Program-made: the position numbers and the translations under genes
Shown here: positions 35,948 through 44,223 of the stretch, piece by piece
Layout of the letters: the number at the start of each line of letters is the position of its first letter
Position numbering within the stretch: the first letter of the stretch is position 1
The notes under the pieces: generated by a model
Databases searched by the model: none
Told to the model about the DNA's origin: nothing
Seen by the model: only the letters and a program-made list of their open reading frames with translations
NCBI RefSeq assembly: GCF_900015215.1
Contig: NZ_LN555523.1
Span: 1,802,381-1,866,380 of the forward strand
DNA from: Romboutsia ilealis
GTDB lineage: Bacteria; Bacillota; Clostridia; Peptostreptococcales; Peptostreptococcaceae
Direction of reading: 5' to 3'
DNA: 64,000 nt

Positions 35948-36962
35948 AATTATATATAACCTTATTATCTATATCTTTTATAGATTGACATCCAGTTAAA
36001 ATCATAGTTGATTTTAATTCATTCTTTATATTTTCCACATAGGCCTTAACACCCTCTGTTTTTCCACCAAATGAAGCAGTTACAAATGGTCTCCCTATTA
36101 AAACTGCATCTGCACCCAATCCTATCATTTTAACTACATCTACTCCAGTTCTAACTCCACCATCAGCAAGTATAGTAACTTTTCCTTTTACGGCTTTCGC
36201 AATTGCTGGAATTACTTCACAAACTCCAGGAGTACAGTCTAATACTCTACCACCATGATTTGATATAACTATTGCATCAACACCTGCCTCAACAGCCATT
36301 AAAGCATCTTCAACAGTCATTATACCTTTAATTATAAAAGGTAATTTAGTCGAATTTTTAAGTTTTCTTAAATCTTCTACAGTTTTTGGAACAACCTTTT
36401 TTCCATGCATAGATAATGTAACAAGTCCACATGCATCTATATCAACGCCTACTGCTATGGCATTTGACTTTTCTGCTAATTTTATTTTGTTTATTATATC
36501 ATCATTTTCCCACGGCTTTATAAATACTATGCCTTGTCCATTATACTCCTTAAGTATACTTAAATTTTCTAGTAAAAAGGCATCAACTGCAGTATCTCCG
36601 ACCATAGCGTATACTCCACTCTCTATACATCCCTTTACAACAGGTTCTATATAATCCCTCTCAGAAATTTTTCCACCCATATTTAAAGTTGTTCCAGTTA
36701 TAGGTGCTGCAAATATCGGAGCATCCATTTTCTTTCCAAATAACTCTATAGTCGTATCTGGATTAGAAACACTATGTATAACCCTCATATTGATTTTTAT
36801 TTTTTCTAAGCTTTTTCTATTATCTATAAAAGAAAATCCGCTTCCCTTTCCTCCCATTCCAGGAACTTCTCCAGCACAAGCAACTCCATTACATACTTTG
36901 CATACCTTACAACTTCCATTAAAATTTTCTCTAGCAACTTTTTCAACTTCCTTAAAATCCAT
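35943..36962 (-). CDS. FMN-dependent alpha-hydroxy-acid oxidase/dehydrogenase-like enzyme
   Basis: A TIM-barrel flavoenzyme related to lactate oxidase and type 2 IPP isomerase. APIFAAPITGTTLNMGG, GVDIDACGLVTLSMHG, the lysine in LPFIIKGIMTVEDA, AIVISNHGGRVLDCTPG (the catalytic His/Arg) and ILADGGVRTGVDVVKMIGLG...LIGRPF (phosphate binding) are seen. The N-terminus has an unusual Cys cluster (CKVCKVCNGVACAG). ATG 36960-36962 follows AGGAGG. The substrate is unknown; lactate is the default guess. Length 339. Confidence 0.8.
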   Translation of the reverse strand: MDFKEVEKVARENFNGSCKVCKVCNGVACAGEVPGMGGKGSGFSFIDNRKSLEKIKINMRVIHSVSNPDTTIELFGKKMDAPIFAAPITGTTLNMGGKISERDYIEPVVKGCIESGVYAMVGDTAVDAFLLENLSILKEYNGQGIVFIKPWENDDIINKIKLAEKSNAIAVGVDIDACGLVTLSMHGKKVVPKTVEDLRKLKNSTKLPFIIKGIMTVEDALMAVEAGVDAIVISNHGGRVLDCTPGVCEVIPAIAKAVKGKVTILADGGVRTGVDVVKMIGLGADAVLIGRPFVTASFGGKTEGVKAYVENIKNELKSTMILTGCQSIKDIDNKVIYNY

Positions 36963-36996
36963 TATAAAATTCCTCCTATATAATTTTTCTATAAAT

Positions 36997-37764
36997 TTAT
37001 AACACATTCTTTAAGAAACTTTTTCTATGTATACGAGTTATCCCATATTTTTCAATTGCCTCATAGTGTTCTTTTGTTCCATATCCTTTGTGAGATTTAA
37101 ATCCATATTCCGGAAATAATTCATCATATTGATACATTATATTATCTCTTGTAACTTTAGCTAATATGCTAGCTGCCGCAATTGATATAGATTTAGAATC
37201 TCCCTTAATTATCGATTTTTGACATATATCTATTCCTGGTATTGTAGCCGCATCTATTAGTAAGTAATCTGGTGGATTTTTTAAACAATTTAAAGCCTTT
37301 TTCATCGCCATATAAGTAGCATTTAATATGTTATATTTATCTATATCTTCATTATTAACTATACCTATTCCATAATCTAAAGCTTCTTCTTTTATTATAT
37401 CGAATAACTCTTCTCTTTTTGCTTCACTTAGTTTTTTAGAATCATTTATTCCTTCTATTTTAGTATTAGGTTTAAATACTACTACACTAGCTACTACAGG
37501 GCCTGCTAGTGGACCACGTCCTGCTTCGTCTATTCCACCTATGTATAAATATCCTTTAGTGTACCCTTCATTTTCATATGTATTTATAAGTTCTAATCTC
37601 TCTTCTTCTTTTCTTATATTATCTAATTTTTTTCCCATCTTAATTGCTATATTTTGAACTGATTTTCTTTCATCATCTTTTAATATATCAATATACTCTA
37701 AGTATTTATCTATACTTAAGCTATCTACTATTTCTTTAATTTCCTTTACACTTTTCTCTTTCAT
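36997..37764 (-). CDS. rnhB: Ribonuclease HII
   Basis: RNase HII cuts RNA, including single ribonucleotides, in RNA-DNA duplexes. YIGGIDEAGRGPLAGPVVAS carries the catalytic Asp-Glu pair and GRG motif, LLIDAATIPG the next Asp, and SIAAASILAKVTRDNIMYQYD the helix with Asp; the end has GYGTKEHYEAIEKYG...RIHRKSF. A helical N-terminal domain of about 70 residues precedes the core, as in Bacillus RnhB. Start ATG follows AAGGAG. It begins 35 bases before the FMN enzyme gene, so the two may be co-transcribed. Confidence 0.95.
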   Translation of the reverse strand: MKEKSVKEIKEIVDSLSIDKYLEYIDILKDDERKSVQNIAIKMGKKLDNIRKEEERLELINTYENEGYTKGYLYIGGIDEAGRGPLAGPVVASVVVFKPNTKIEGINDSKKLSEAKREELFDIIKEEALDYGIGIVNNEDIDKYNILNATYMAMKKALNCLKNPPDYLLIDAATIPGIDICQKSIIKGDSKSISIAAASILAKVTRDNIMYQYDELFPEYGFKSHKGYGTKEHYEAIEKYGITRIHRKSFLKNVL

Positions 37765-38069
37765 AATCTTCTCCTTACATTATTTGCATCATGTAATTTT
37801 TTATATCCTATTAATTATATTTAATCATAAAACTTATACAAATATAATACTTGTATATACATTTTTTAAAAGTAACTATACATTATTTTAATATATAAAA
37901 TTTATATATAGGTTTTAATAATAATTCTAATTATAAAATACTTTTATTATTTATGGTGCTTTTAAACAATACAAAATGATAACTTTACTTTAATAAAGTA
38001 TTTTAATTAAAACATATATAATAATTTATTAGCTATATCTTAGTATATCTTATAATGATAATTTGTAGT
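37765..38069. other. 305-bp intergenic region without a gene
   Basis: AT-rich sequence upstream of rnhB. It must hold the rnhB promoter but I cannot place it. A small palindrome TACTTTAATAAAGTA is the only structure noticed. Confidence 0.5.
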
Positions 38070-38140
38070 ATAAAAAATTCGCTTCGCTTGAGCGACGTGT
38101 CGGCGAAACACTTCATGTCGCCAATGACTTCGTCCGTTGC
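38070..38140. repeat. 71-bp GC-rich repeat, copy 2
   Basis: Nearly identical to 14218-14288 (one substitution). Here it is followed by a 22-base hairpin (CTTAGCC / GGCTAAG, 38141-38162) that copy 1 lacks, then TCAAAATCTTTTT leading to the TA that bounds the IS630-type element. Confidence 0.85.
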
Positions 38141-38214
38141 CTTAGCCACTGCGTGGGCTAAGTATTTCAAAATCTTTTTTACGCTCAAAAACAATTTATT
38201 GATATTACTTATAG

Positions 38215-38763
38215 TCAATTAACTTTAAAAAGTTGGTAAATAGTTTCTTCTAAACTTATGTTATTTTTAACTATTTTTTTCAACTTCTTTTTTAATACTG
38301 CCCAGTACTTTTCTATTGGATTTAAATCTGGAGAATATGGTGGTAAAAATATTAATTTTAGATTTTTGTTAGCATTCTTGCATAATTCATATAGTCTACT
38401 TTTACAATGAAATGTTGCATTATCCATTACAATAACTTTGTTTTCTTCTACTTCTTTTAAAAACATTTCTTTGAACCATTTTTCAAAAAACTCACTATCC
38501 ATTATTTTATCGTATACTAAAGGAGAGATTATCTTATCTACACATTTTCCTGCTACTATATTTATTCTTTTATACTTTTTGCCAGGTATTTTGTCATAAA
38601 CCTTTTTACCTCTTACGGCTCTAGCATATTCTCTATAAATATATCCTTGTATCCCTGTTTCATCAATGTATACTATATCTTCTTCTTTAAAATATTTTAT
38701 TTCATTTAAATATTTTTTTATTTTTTCTTTGCATTGCTCCTTGTATAAAGTTGTCTTTTTTTT
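38215..38763 (-). CDS. IS630 transposase, DDE catalytic part (orfB, reached by frameshift)
   Basis: The frame has no obvious start of its own; it continues from orfA by a -1 shift at the eight-A run (eight T on the plus strand, 38756-38763). Downstream it reads KKTTLYKEQCKEKIKKYLNE, then VYIDETGIQGYIYREYARA (first Asp), VIMDNATFHCKSRLYELC (second Asp) and PPYSPDLNPIEKYWAVLKK (Glu), the full DDE triad of IS630. A separate ATG at 38500-38502 is internal and would lose the first Asp. The C-terminus ends normally. Confidence 0.83.
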   Translation of the reverse strand, partial: KKKTTLYKEQCKEKIKKYLNEIKYFKEEDIVYIDETGIQGYIYREYARAVRGKKVYDKIPGKKYKRINIVAGKCVDKIISPLVYDKIMDSEFFEKWFKEMFLKEVEENKVIVMDNATFHCKSRLYELCKNANKNLKLIFLPPYSPDLNPIEKYWAVLKKKLKKIVKNNISLEETIYQLFKVN

Positions 38764-39068
38764 CGTGTTATATTTAGTTTCTTAAGTGCTTTAAATATAG
38801 CCACATCACTACAATTGAATTCTTCTGCTATCTCATATAAGTATGCATCTGGATACTGTTCTATATATTTAACTAATTGTTCTGGACAAATCTTTTTTGG
38901 TTTTCTAACTCTTATTTTTACTTCGCCTAATTTCCCTTCCTTTTTTTTGTTTATCCATCTTATTAGTGTTGTTTCAGATATTTTAAATACTTTACAAGTT
39001 TCCTTGAAAGTGTGTCCTTCTTCTCTATATTCAATTACTCGTTGTTTAAATTTTATATCATAACTCAT
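38718..39068 (-). CDS. IS630 transposase, helix-turn-helix part (orfA)
   Basis: MSYDIKFKQRVIEYREEGHT followed by FKISETTLIRWINKKKEG is a first helix-turn-helix; EQYPDAYLYEIAEEFNCSDV with AIFKALKKLNITRKK is the second. These bind the terminal repeats. In frame 0 it stops after the A-run with RSNAKKK. The slippery sequence A-AAA-AAA before AGA lies at the point where orfB becomes readable, so a fused product of about 285 residues is expected. Start: ATG 39066-39068 fits the family start, though no ribosome site is clear; ATG 39101 is an alternative. Confidence 0.8.
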   Translation of the reverse strand: MSYDIKFKQRVIEYREEGHTFKETCKVFKISETTLIRWINKKKEGKLGEVKIRVRKPKKICPEQLVKYIEQYPDAYLYEIAEEFNCSDVAIFKALKKLNITRKKRQLYTRSNAKKK

Positions 39069-39180
39069 ATTAGTTTTATTAACTTTTTTGATATATTGCA
39101 TACTATTATTTAAAAGTTAGGTTACTATACATTCAGAATTTATCCACATTTTTTAAATATTATAATATCCTTAAGCGTAA

Positions 39181-39217
39181 AAAAACTCACTGATGAAACT
39201 GTTATCAGTGAGTTTTT
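39181..39217 (-). terminator. Terminator after brnQ
   Basis: AAAAACTCACTGAT / ATCAGTGAGTTTTT, a 14-bp stem with a nine-base loop, directly after brnQ. Its U-tract on the minus strand runs into the IS630 target TA. Confidence 0.88.
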
Positions 39218-39219
39218 TA

Positions 39220-40533
39220 TTATATAACTTCATTTTCTGTAAATTCTAATTCTTGCTCATTTTTCTCAAATGATGGTATAAAGTTACCTATAATTGCTCC
39301 TATTAAAACCGGTAATATCCAATTAAATCCTAAAGATGAAAAAGGTAACTTATTTATAAACGATATATTTGTTAATTCCATATTATTTAAAACAGTTACT
39401 ACGCTTACTATTAATGCCATGTAAGTTGCACCTTTAAATGCATTATTATTTTTTATTTTATCACCAAATAAAGTCATTATAACTAGTACAACTGTTGCTG
39501 GATATATTATATCTAATATTGGACCCGAGAATTTTATTATAGTACTTACACCAAAGTTTGATACTATGGCACTAAATATGCAAACTATAGTAACTATTAA
39601 TTCATACCTTAACTTTCCATTTGTAGTTTTCTCAAAAAACTGTGCTGTTGCTGATGTAAGTCCTATAGAAGTTGTTAAACAAGCTAACATAACTATAATA
39701 GCTAATATAATCTTTCCTGGATTACCAAGAAGTGATGCTGTAATTTCAACTATTAGTGATGTTTGAACTACATCTTTTCCATATATTGTAGATACCGTTG
39801 CTCCAAGATAAGTTAATCCTCCATAAACTAAGATTAATCCTATAGCTGCAACTATTCCTGATTTTAATGTAAGCTTAATTTTTTGATGTTCATTTTTATA
39901 ACCTTTATTTGAAAGTGATGATATTATTACAGTTGATAAAGCTACTGCACCTAATGCATCCATAGTTTGATAACCTTGCTTAACACCTTCTGCAAATAAA
40001 TTTTCACTCATAGCTGTTAAACTCATTTCTCCTAATGGAGATAATATCCCTTTAACTATTAATACTCCTAACGCTACAAGTAGTGCTGGAGTTAAAAATT
40101 GACCTATTATATCTACTACCTTTGATGGCTTTATAGTTAATATAAACGTAATCGTAAAAAATATTATTGAAAATAATACAGGGCTAAATCCATTAAATAA
40201 TGGTTCAATTCCCATTTCGAAAGTTGTCGCTGCTGTTCTTGGTATTGCCAATAATGGTCCTAAACATATCATTATAGACGAACCTAAGATTATACCTAAT
40301 TTTTTACCACTTCTAGATAATACTTTATCTACTTCTCCATTACACTTAGCGGCTGAAATTATTGCAAGTAGTGCTAACCCAACATCTGCTAATATAAATC
40401 CACCAAATCCTGTCAACCAGTTAGAACCCGATATAACTCCCAAAAATGGTGGAAATATTAAGTTCCCTGCACCAAAGAACATTGCAAATAATGCAAATCC
40501 TAATATTATTACATCTTTATTTGTTTTTTTCAT
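39220..40533 (-). CDS. brnQ: Branched-chain amino acid transporter (LIVCS family)
   Basis: BrnQ imports leucine, isoleucine and valine with Na+ or H+. The 437-residue protein has twelve or so membrane helices; the start DVIILGFALFAMFFGAGNLI, then FPPFLGVISGSNWLTGFGGF, GYQTMDALGAVALSTVIISS and TSIGLTSATAQFFEK are the family pattern. Start follows AAGGGGGAG. Because CodY (encoded at 28.3 kb) senses these amino acids, regulation by CodY is plausible, but I did not find a clear CodY box. Confidence 0.93.
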   Translation of the reverse strand: MKKTNKDVIILGFALFAMFFGAGNLIFPPFLGVISGSNWLTGFGGFILADVGLALLAIISAAKCNGEVDKVLSRSGKKLGIILGSSIMICLGPLLAIPRTAATTFEMGIEPLFNGFSPVLFSIIFFTITFILTIKPSKVVDIIGQFLTPALLVALGVLIVKGILSPLGEMSLTAMSENLFAEGVKQGYQTMDALGAVALSTVIISSLSNKGYKNEHQKIKLTLKSGIVAAIGLILVYGGLTYLGATVSTIYGKDVVQTSLIVEITASLLGNPGKIILAIIVMLACLTTSIGLTSATAQFFEKTTNGKLRYELIVTIVCIFSAIVSNFGVSTIIKFSGPILDIIYPATVVLVIMTLFGDKIKNNNAFKGATYMALIVSVVTVLNNMELTNISFINKLPFSSLGFNWILPVLIGAIIGNFIPSFEKNEQELEFTENEVI

Positions 40534-40694
40534 ATGCTCCCCCTTAATCTATATTATATAGCTTATTTCATATATTAAATAAATTTTGTACTTAATATTT
40601 TAAATTTATTTTAACATTTTTATTTTCAAAATGCAAACAATATTTATAATTCATTTAATTTTCTGATAATTTTACTTATATGAATTTATAATAT

Positions 40695-40728
40695 AAAAAA
40701 TATCATCTAATATTAGATGATATTTTTT
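40695..40728 (-). terminator. Terminator after rbgA
   Basis: AAAAAATATCATCTAA / TTAGATGATATTTTTT, a 16-bp stem with a two-base loop, just after rbgA. Confidence 0.85.
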
Positions 40729-40737
40729 ATATTATAT

Positions 40738-41652
40738 CTAGTTTTTTATATCTTCAGGAACTTCTAAAGTTATTTTTCCTATTTTTCCATCTCTAAATTC
40801 ATTTAAAACTGTAGTTGCTATACGAGTATAATCAAGTTCCTTATTTCCCATGATAAAGCCTCTTTTGCGACCTATCATATCCATAGTTTCTATATCTCTA
40901 TCACCTAATTTTTCTAGCTTATATCTTGCCTTTAATTTCTCTGGTTCTATCTCCATAAGCTTTCCAATTAATCTAAGCGCTAAAGTTTCAACATCTAATA
41001 TCTCATCTTTTATTGCTCTACAAAATGCTAAGTTAAGTGCAACTTCTTGATCTTCAAATTTAGGCCAAAGTATACCTGGTGTATCAAGTAACTCTAAGTT
41101 TCCTTTTAATCTTACCCATTGCTTACCTTTAGTTACACCTGGTCTATCTCCTGTAACTGTACTTTTTCTACCAGTTAATTTATTTATTATAGATGATTTT
41201 CCTACGTTTGGAATACCAACTATCATTATTCTTATAGGTCTTTCTTTTCTACCTTTTTCTTTTAAAGCATCCATTTTGTCTTTAACTGCATTTTTACATT
41301 CATCTACTAATTTATTTAAACCTACACCTTTTAGCGTATCTACTGGTATAGCTTTTATTCCACGATCTTTATAGTATTTTATCCATCTATCTAATTTAGC
41401 CCTATCAGCTAAATCACATTTATTTAATATGACAACTCTTGGTTTATTTCCTGCTAAATTATCTATATCTGGGTTTCTACTACTAAAAGGTATTCTAGAA
41501 TCTAAAAGTTCTACAACAACATCAACTAGTTTTAAGTTATTTCTAACTAAATCTCTAGTTTTTTTCATATGTCCTGGATACCAGTTTATATGTAAATTAT
41601 CATCTCTTAGATAATCATCATAATTTTCTCCCATTCTGTCTCCTCTTGCCAT
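40738..41652 (-). CDS. rbgA: Ribosome biogenesis GTPase RbgA (YlqF)
   Basis: A circularly permuted GTPase that helps finish the 50S subunit. The order is G4 (ILNKCDLAD), then G1 (GIPNVGKSSIINKL), then G3 (LLDTPGILWPKF), with WYPGHMKKTRDLVRNNLKLV at the start. A C-terminal helical domain binds rRNA. ATG 41650-41652 follows AAGGAGTG; the longer frame would add seven residues without a site. It lies after rplS in transcription, with a terminator between, in the classical trmD-rplS-rbgA order (rnhB, its usual next neighbour, is near). Confidence 0.94.
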   Translation of the reverse strand: MARGDRMGENYDDYLRDDNLHINWYPGHMKKTRDLVRNNLKLVDVVVELLDSRIPFSSRNPDIDNLAGNKPRVVILNKCDLADRAKLDRWIKYYKDRGIKAIPVDTLKGVGLNKLVDECKNAVKDKMDALKEKGRKERPIRIMIVGIPNVGKSSIINKLTGRKSTVTGDRPGVTKGKQWVRLKGNLELLDTPGILWPKFEDQEVALNLAFCRAIKDEILDVETLALRLIGKLMEIEPEKLKARYKLEKLGDRDIETMDMIGRKRGFIMGNKELDYTRIATTVLNEFRDGKIGKITLEVPEDIKN

Positions 41653-41830
41653 GATTATCACTCCTTTACGCAAATTATTCGATCTTTTTATTTTAACTTA
41701 TCTATTATACCATAAGATTTTTTTTTACGCTTTCTTAATATATAACATAATACTTCTATTATTCCTATAATATAAAGTTTTAAACTATCCATTGATATTA
41801 TATTTAAAGTAATAATATAAATACAAGTAA

Positions 41831-41855
41831 AAAGGACTGATAAAATCAGTCCTTT
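41831..41855 (-). terminator. Terminator after rplS
   Basis: AAAGGACTGAT / ATCAGTCCTTT (11-bp stem, three-base loop), then five U on the minus strand. Confidence 0.88.
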
Positions 41856-41874
41856 AATTTATAGTAAAGTTTAA

Positions 41875-42219
41875 TTATCTAGCTTCTTTTATCTTAGCAG
41901 CTTTACCTACTCTACCTCTTAAGTAGTTTAGTTTAGCTCTTCTTACTTTACCTTTTCTAGTTACTTCTATCTTTTCTATTCTTGGAGAATGTACTGGGAA
42001 AGTTCTTTCTACACCAACGTTGAAAGATATTTTTCTAACTGTGAAAGTTTCTTGTATTCCTCCACCTTGTCTCTTAAGAACAACACCTTCGAATACTTGT
42101 ATTCTTTCTCTCTTACCTTCAACTATTTTAACGTGTACTTTTACTGTGTCCCCAGGTCCAAAGTTAGGAACTTCTTTCTTTAATTGCTCTTGTCCTAATG
42201 CTCTTACTAATTCGTTCAT
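41875..42219 (-). CDS. rplS: Ribosomal protein L19
   Basis: L19 is at the 30S-50S interface. [60 protein letters not shown] and [20 protein letters not shown] cover the whole family. ATG 42217-42219 follows AGGAGG. A second in-frame ATG (42244-42246), also with AGGAGG before it, would add MSMILGGRI; see the leader entry. The 114-residue form is the usual length. Confidence 0.97.
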   Translation of the reverse strand: MNELVRALGQEQLKKEVPNFGPGDTVKVHVKIVEGKRERIQVFEGVVLKRQGGGIQETFTVRKISFNVGVERTFPVHSPRIEKIEVTRKGKVRRAKLNYLRGRVGKAAKIKEAR

Positions 42220-42334
42220 TATTCTTCCTCCTAGTATCATAGACATTCTTAATTACCTCCTACGTGTAAAAAGAGGAATGCCCGTTTATTTTTTCAACAT
42301 TTAAAATTATACTATATATATTGTTTATTTACAA
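42220..42334 (-). promoter_or_regulatory. rplS promoter and leader (candidate L19 autoregulatory leader)
   Basis: On the minus strand TTGTAA (42329-42334) and TATAAT (42306-42311) are 17 bases apart, overlapping the trmD stop. The leader contains GGGCATTCCTC and a downstream GGAGGTAAT that can pair with it, hiding the first ribosome site. This resembles the L19 leader of Firmicutes from memory. The upstream start (42246) is in frame with rplS. Confidence 0.55.
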
Positions 42335-43017
42335 GCTTTTTTGTACAAATCTGGTCTTCTTTCTTTGGTAATTTTTATCGACTCTTTATATCTCCATTTA
42401 TCAATATTCTTATGATTTCCAGATAATAAAACTGATGGAACTTCTAAGTTCATAAACTCTCTAGGTCTAGTATAATGAGGGTATTCTAATAAATTATCTT
42501 TAAAAGATTCCTCTTCAAATGATTCATTTTGCCCTAATACTCCTGGTATAAGTCTTGATATAGAATCTATAAGTATAAGTGCAGGAAGCTCTCCTCCTGT
42601 TAATACATAATCACCTATAGATATTTCATCCGTGACTATTAAATCTATTATCCTTTGATCAATACCTTCGTAATGTCCACATAAAAATATTACATCATCT
42701 AACTGTGAAAAGTTTTGTGCAATACTTTGATTATGAACTTTTCCTTTAGGAGTTAAATATACTACTCTAGGATTTTTTATATTATGTGTTTCTATTATAT
42801 ATTTATATGTGTCATATATAGGTTGTGGAGTCATTACCATACCAGCTCCACCTCCAAATGGATAATCATCTACTTTTTTATGTTTATTAGTAGAAAAATC
42901 TCTTATATTATATATATTCACTTCTATTATATTTTTCTCTACAGCTTTTTTCATTATACTTTCATTCATATATGAATGAAATATTTCTGGAAAAAGTGTC
43001 ATTATATGAAATCTCAT
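42325..43017 (-). CDS. trmD: tRNA (guanine-N1)-methyltransferase TrmD
   Basis: TrmD makes m1G37 in tRNAs to prevent frameshifts; it forms a trefoil-knot SPOUT dimer. MRFHIMTLFPEIFHSYMNES, DDYPFGGGAGMVMTPQPIYD, VIFLCGHYEGIDQRIIDLIV, DEISIGDYVLTGGELPALIL and YPHYTRPREFMNLEVPSVLL are the family signatures. Length 230 is normal. Start follows AGGTGAT. It lies nine bases downstream of rimM and shares its transcript. Confidence 0.97.
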   Translation of the reverse strand: MRFHIMTLFPEIFHSYMNESIMKKAVEKNIIEVNIYNIRDFSTNKHKKVDDYPFGGGAGMVMTPQPIYDTYKYIIETHNIKNPRVVYLTPKGKVHNQSIAQNFSQLDDVIFLCGHYEGIDQRIIDLIVTDEISIGDYVLTGGELPALILIDSISRLIPGVLGQNESFEEESFKDNLLEYPHYTRPREFMNLEVPSVLLSGNHKNIDKWRYKESIKITKERRPDLYKKACK

Positions 43018-43025
43018 AATATCAC

Positions 43026-43538
43026 CTAATCTAACATTCCCTTAATAGGGTCTATTATCATTTTTCTTTCATCTATATCTATAGTCGGTACAAATTTAGT
43101 TATAGCAGGTATTAAAATTTCTTTTCCTTCATTACTATTTATAACATATACATCATTAGCTGCATATTGTAATACATCTTTTAGTGTTCCTATATGAGCA
43201 TTGTCTAATGTGTATACATCCATACCTATCATATCAGCTATAAAGAATTCACCTTCTTCTAATTCTCTACTTTCTTCTCTTGATACGTACATAAATTTAT
43301 TTCTTAATCTCTCTGCATCTTCAACTCTATCAATATTTTTTATTTTCATTATTACCATGTTGCCTTTGTATCTAACTCTTTCTACTTCCCACTTAGTTTC
43401 TAAATCTTTTCCTAAGTAGAATTCTTCTAAATCGTCAAATCTATATATATCATCAGTAAAAGGATAAACTCTAACTTCTCCTTTTAATCCTTGAGTATTT
43501 ACTATTTGTCCTATTTTAAAATGTGTTAGCTTTTCCAT
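43026..43538 (-). CDS. rimM: 16S rRNA processing protein RimM
   Basis: RimM helps mature the 30S head by binding S19. The N-terminal RimM domain has KIGQIVNTQGLKGEVRVYPF and RFDDLEEFYLGKDLETKWEV; the C-terminal PRC-barrel has FIADMIGMDVYTLDNAHIGT and LIPAITKFVPTIDIDERKMI. Length 170 is typical. Start follows AAGGAG. A terminator at 43636-43665 separates it from khpA, so the rimM-trmD pair should have its own promoter between 43539 and 43635. Confidence 0.96.
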   Translation of the reverse strand: MEKLTHFKIGQIVNTQGLKGEVRVYPFTDDIYRFDDLEEFYLGKDLETKWEVERVRYKGNMVIMKIKNIDRVEDAERLRNKFMYVSREESRELEEGEFFIADMIGMDVYTLDNAHIGTLKDVLQYAANDVYVINSNEGKEILIPAITKFVPTIDIDERKMIIDPIKGMLD

Positions 43539-43635
43539 TAGTATATCTCCTTGTGTTTAAGAATCTTTATGCATTTATTTAGTTATTATAGTATTAAATT
43601 TATTGACTATAATTATGTATTTCTGAGTATATACA

Positions 43636-43665
43636 AAAAGGATTAGGCATATACCTAATCCTTTT
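43636..43665 (-). terminator. Terminator after khpA
   Basis: AAAAGGATTAGG / CCTAATCCTTTT, a 12-bp stem with a six-base loop overlapping the khpA stop codon. Confidence 0.85.
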
Positions 43666-43891
43666 ATACTATCTCAAGAGAAACTTTTACTTTTTCTCTA
43701 TTTGCAGCAGATCTTACGACAGTTCTTATAGCTTTAGCTATTCTGCCCTGCTTTCCGATAACCTTTCCCATGTCGTCTTGAGAAACTCTAAGTTTTAAAA
43801 TGATTTCATCATTTTCTTTAATTTCTTCAACTACAACTGCATCAGGATTATCAACTAGAGCTTTAGCTATATCTAACACTAGCTCTTTCAT
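43664..43891 (-). CDS. khpA: KH-domain RNA-binding protein KhpA
   Basis: A 75-residue single KH-domain protein. MKELVLDIAKALVDNPDAVV and the GxxG-type loop in MGKVIGKQGRIAKAIRTVVR are diagnostic; the end has REKVKVSLEIV. In Streptococcus and Lactobacillus KhpA pairs with KhpB (EloR/Jag) and binds small RNAs, affecting cell elongation; in C. difficile-type bacteria KhpB is encoded elsewhere. It lies between rpsP and rimM as in Bacillus ylqC. Start follows AGGAGAG. Confidence 0.94.
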   Translation of the reverse strand: MKELVLDIAKALVDNPDAVVVEEIKENDEIILKLRVSQDDMGKVIGKQGRIAKAIRTVVRSAANREKVKVSLEIV

Positions 43892-43918
43892 ATACTTATC
43901 TCTCCTAATTAAAAATTA

Positions 43919-44185
43919 TTATTTTTTAGAAGCTTCGAATTTTTCCATTACACCATTGTTAACTAATAAAGTTTTTACAGTATCAGTTGGTTGAGCACCA
44001 TTTGATAACCACTTAACAGCTTTTTCATCGTTTATTTTAACTTGCTTTGGTTGAGAAACTGGATTGTAGTATCCTATTTCTTCTATGAATTTTCCATCTC
44101 TTGGAGATCTTGAATCAGCAACTACTATTCTGTAGAAAGGCTTCTTGTTTGATCCCATTCTTTTTAATCTTATTTTAACTGCCAT
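43919..44185 (-). CDS. rpsP: Ribosomal protein S16
   Basis: S16 is an early-binding 30S protein. [20 protein letters not shown] and [20 protein letters not shown] are the conserved core, with [20 protein letters not shown] near the end. At 88 residues it is full length. It follows ffh by 38 bases and precedes khpA by 27 bases, in the ffh-rpsP-khpA order known from Bacillus. Start follows GGAGGTG. Confidence 0.97.
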   Translation of the reverse strand: MAVKIRLKRMGSNKKPFYRIVVADSRSPRDGKFIEEIGYYNPVSQPKQVKINDEKAVKWLSNGAQPTDTVKTLLVNNGVMEKFEASKK

Positions 44186-44223
44186 AATAGCACCTCCGAA
44201 TAATGTTTTTGTCTATTTTTTAT

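Larger units (their letters stand above)
38182..39177 (-). mobile_element. IS630-type insertion sequence, 996 bp
   Basis: The ends CGCTCAAAAA (left) and CGCTTAAGGA (right, read inward) are flanked by TA on both sides (38180-38181 and 39178-39179), the target typical of IS630/Tc1-mariner. It carries two overlapping transposase frames on the minus strand with intact DDE residues. On the brnQ side it abuts the U-tract of the brnQ terminator. It may still be active. Confidence 0.82.
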
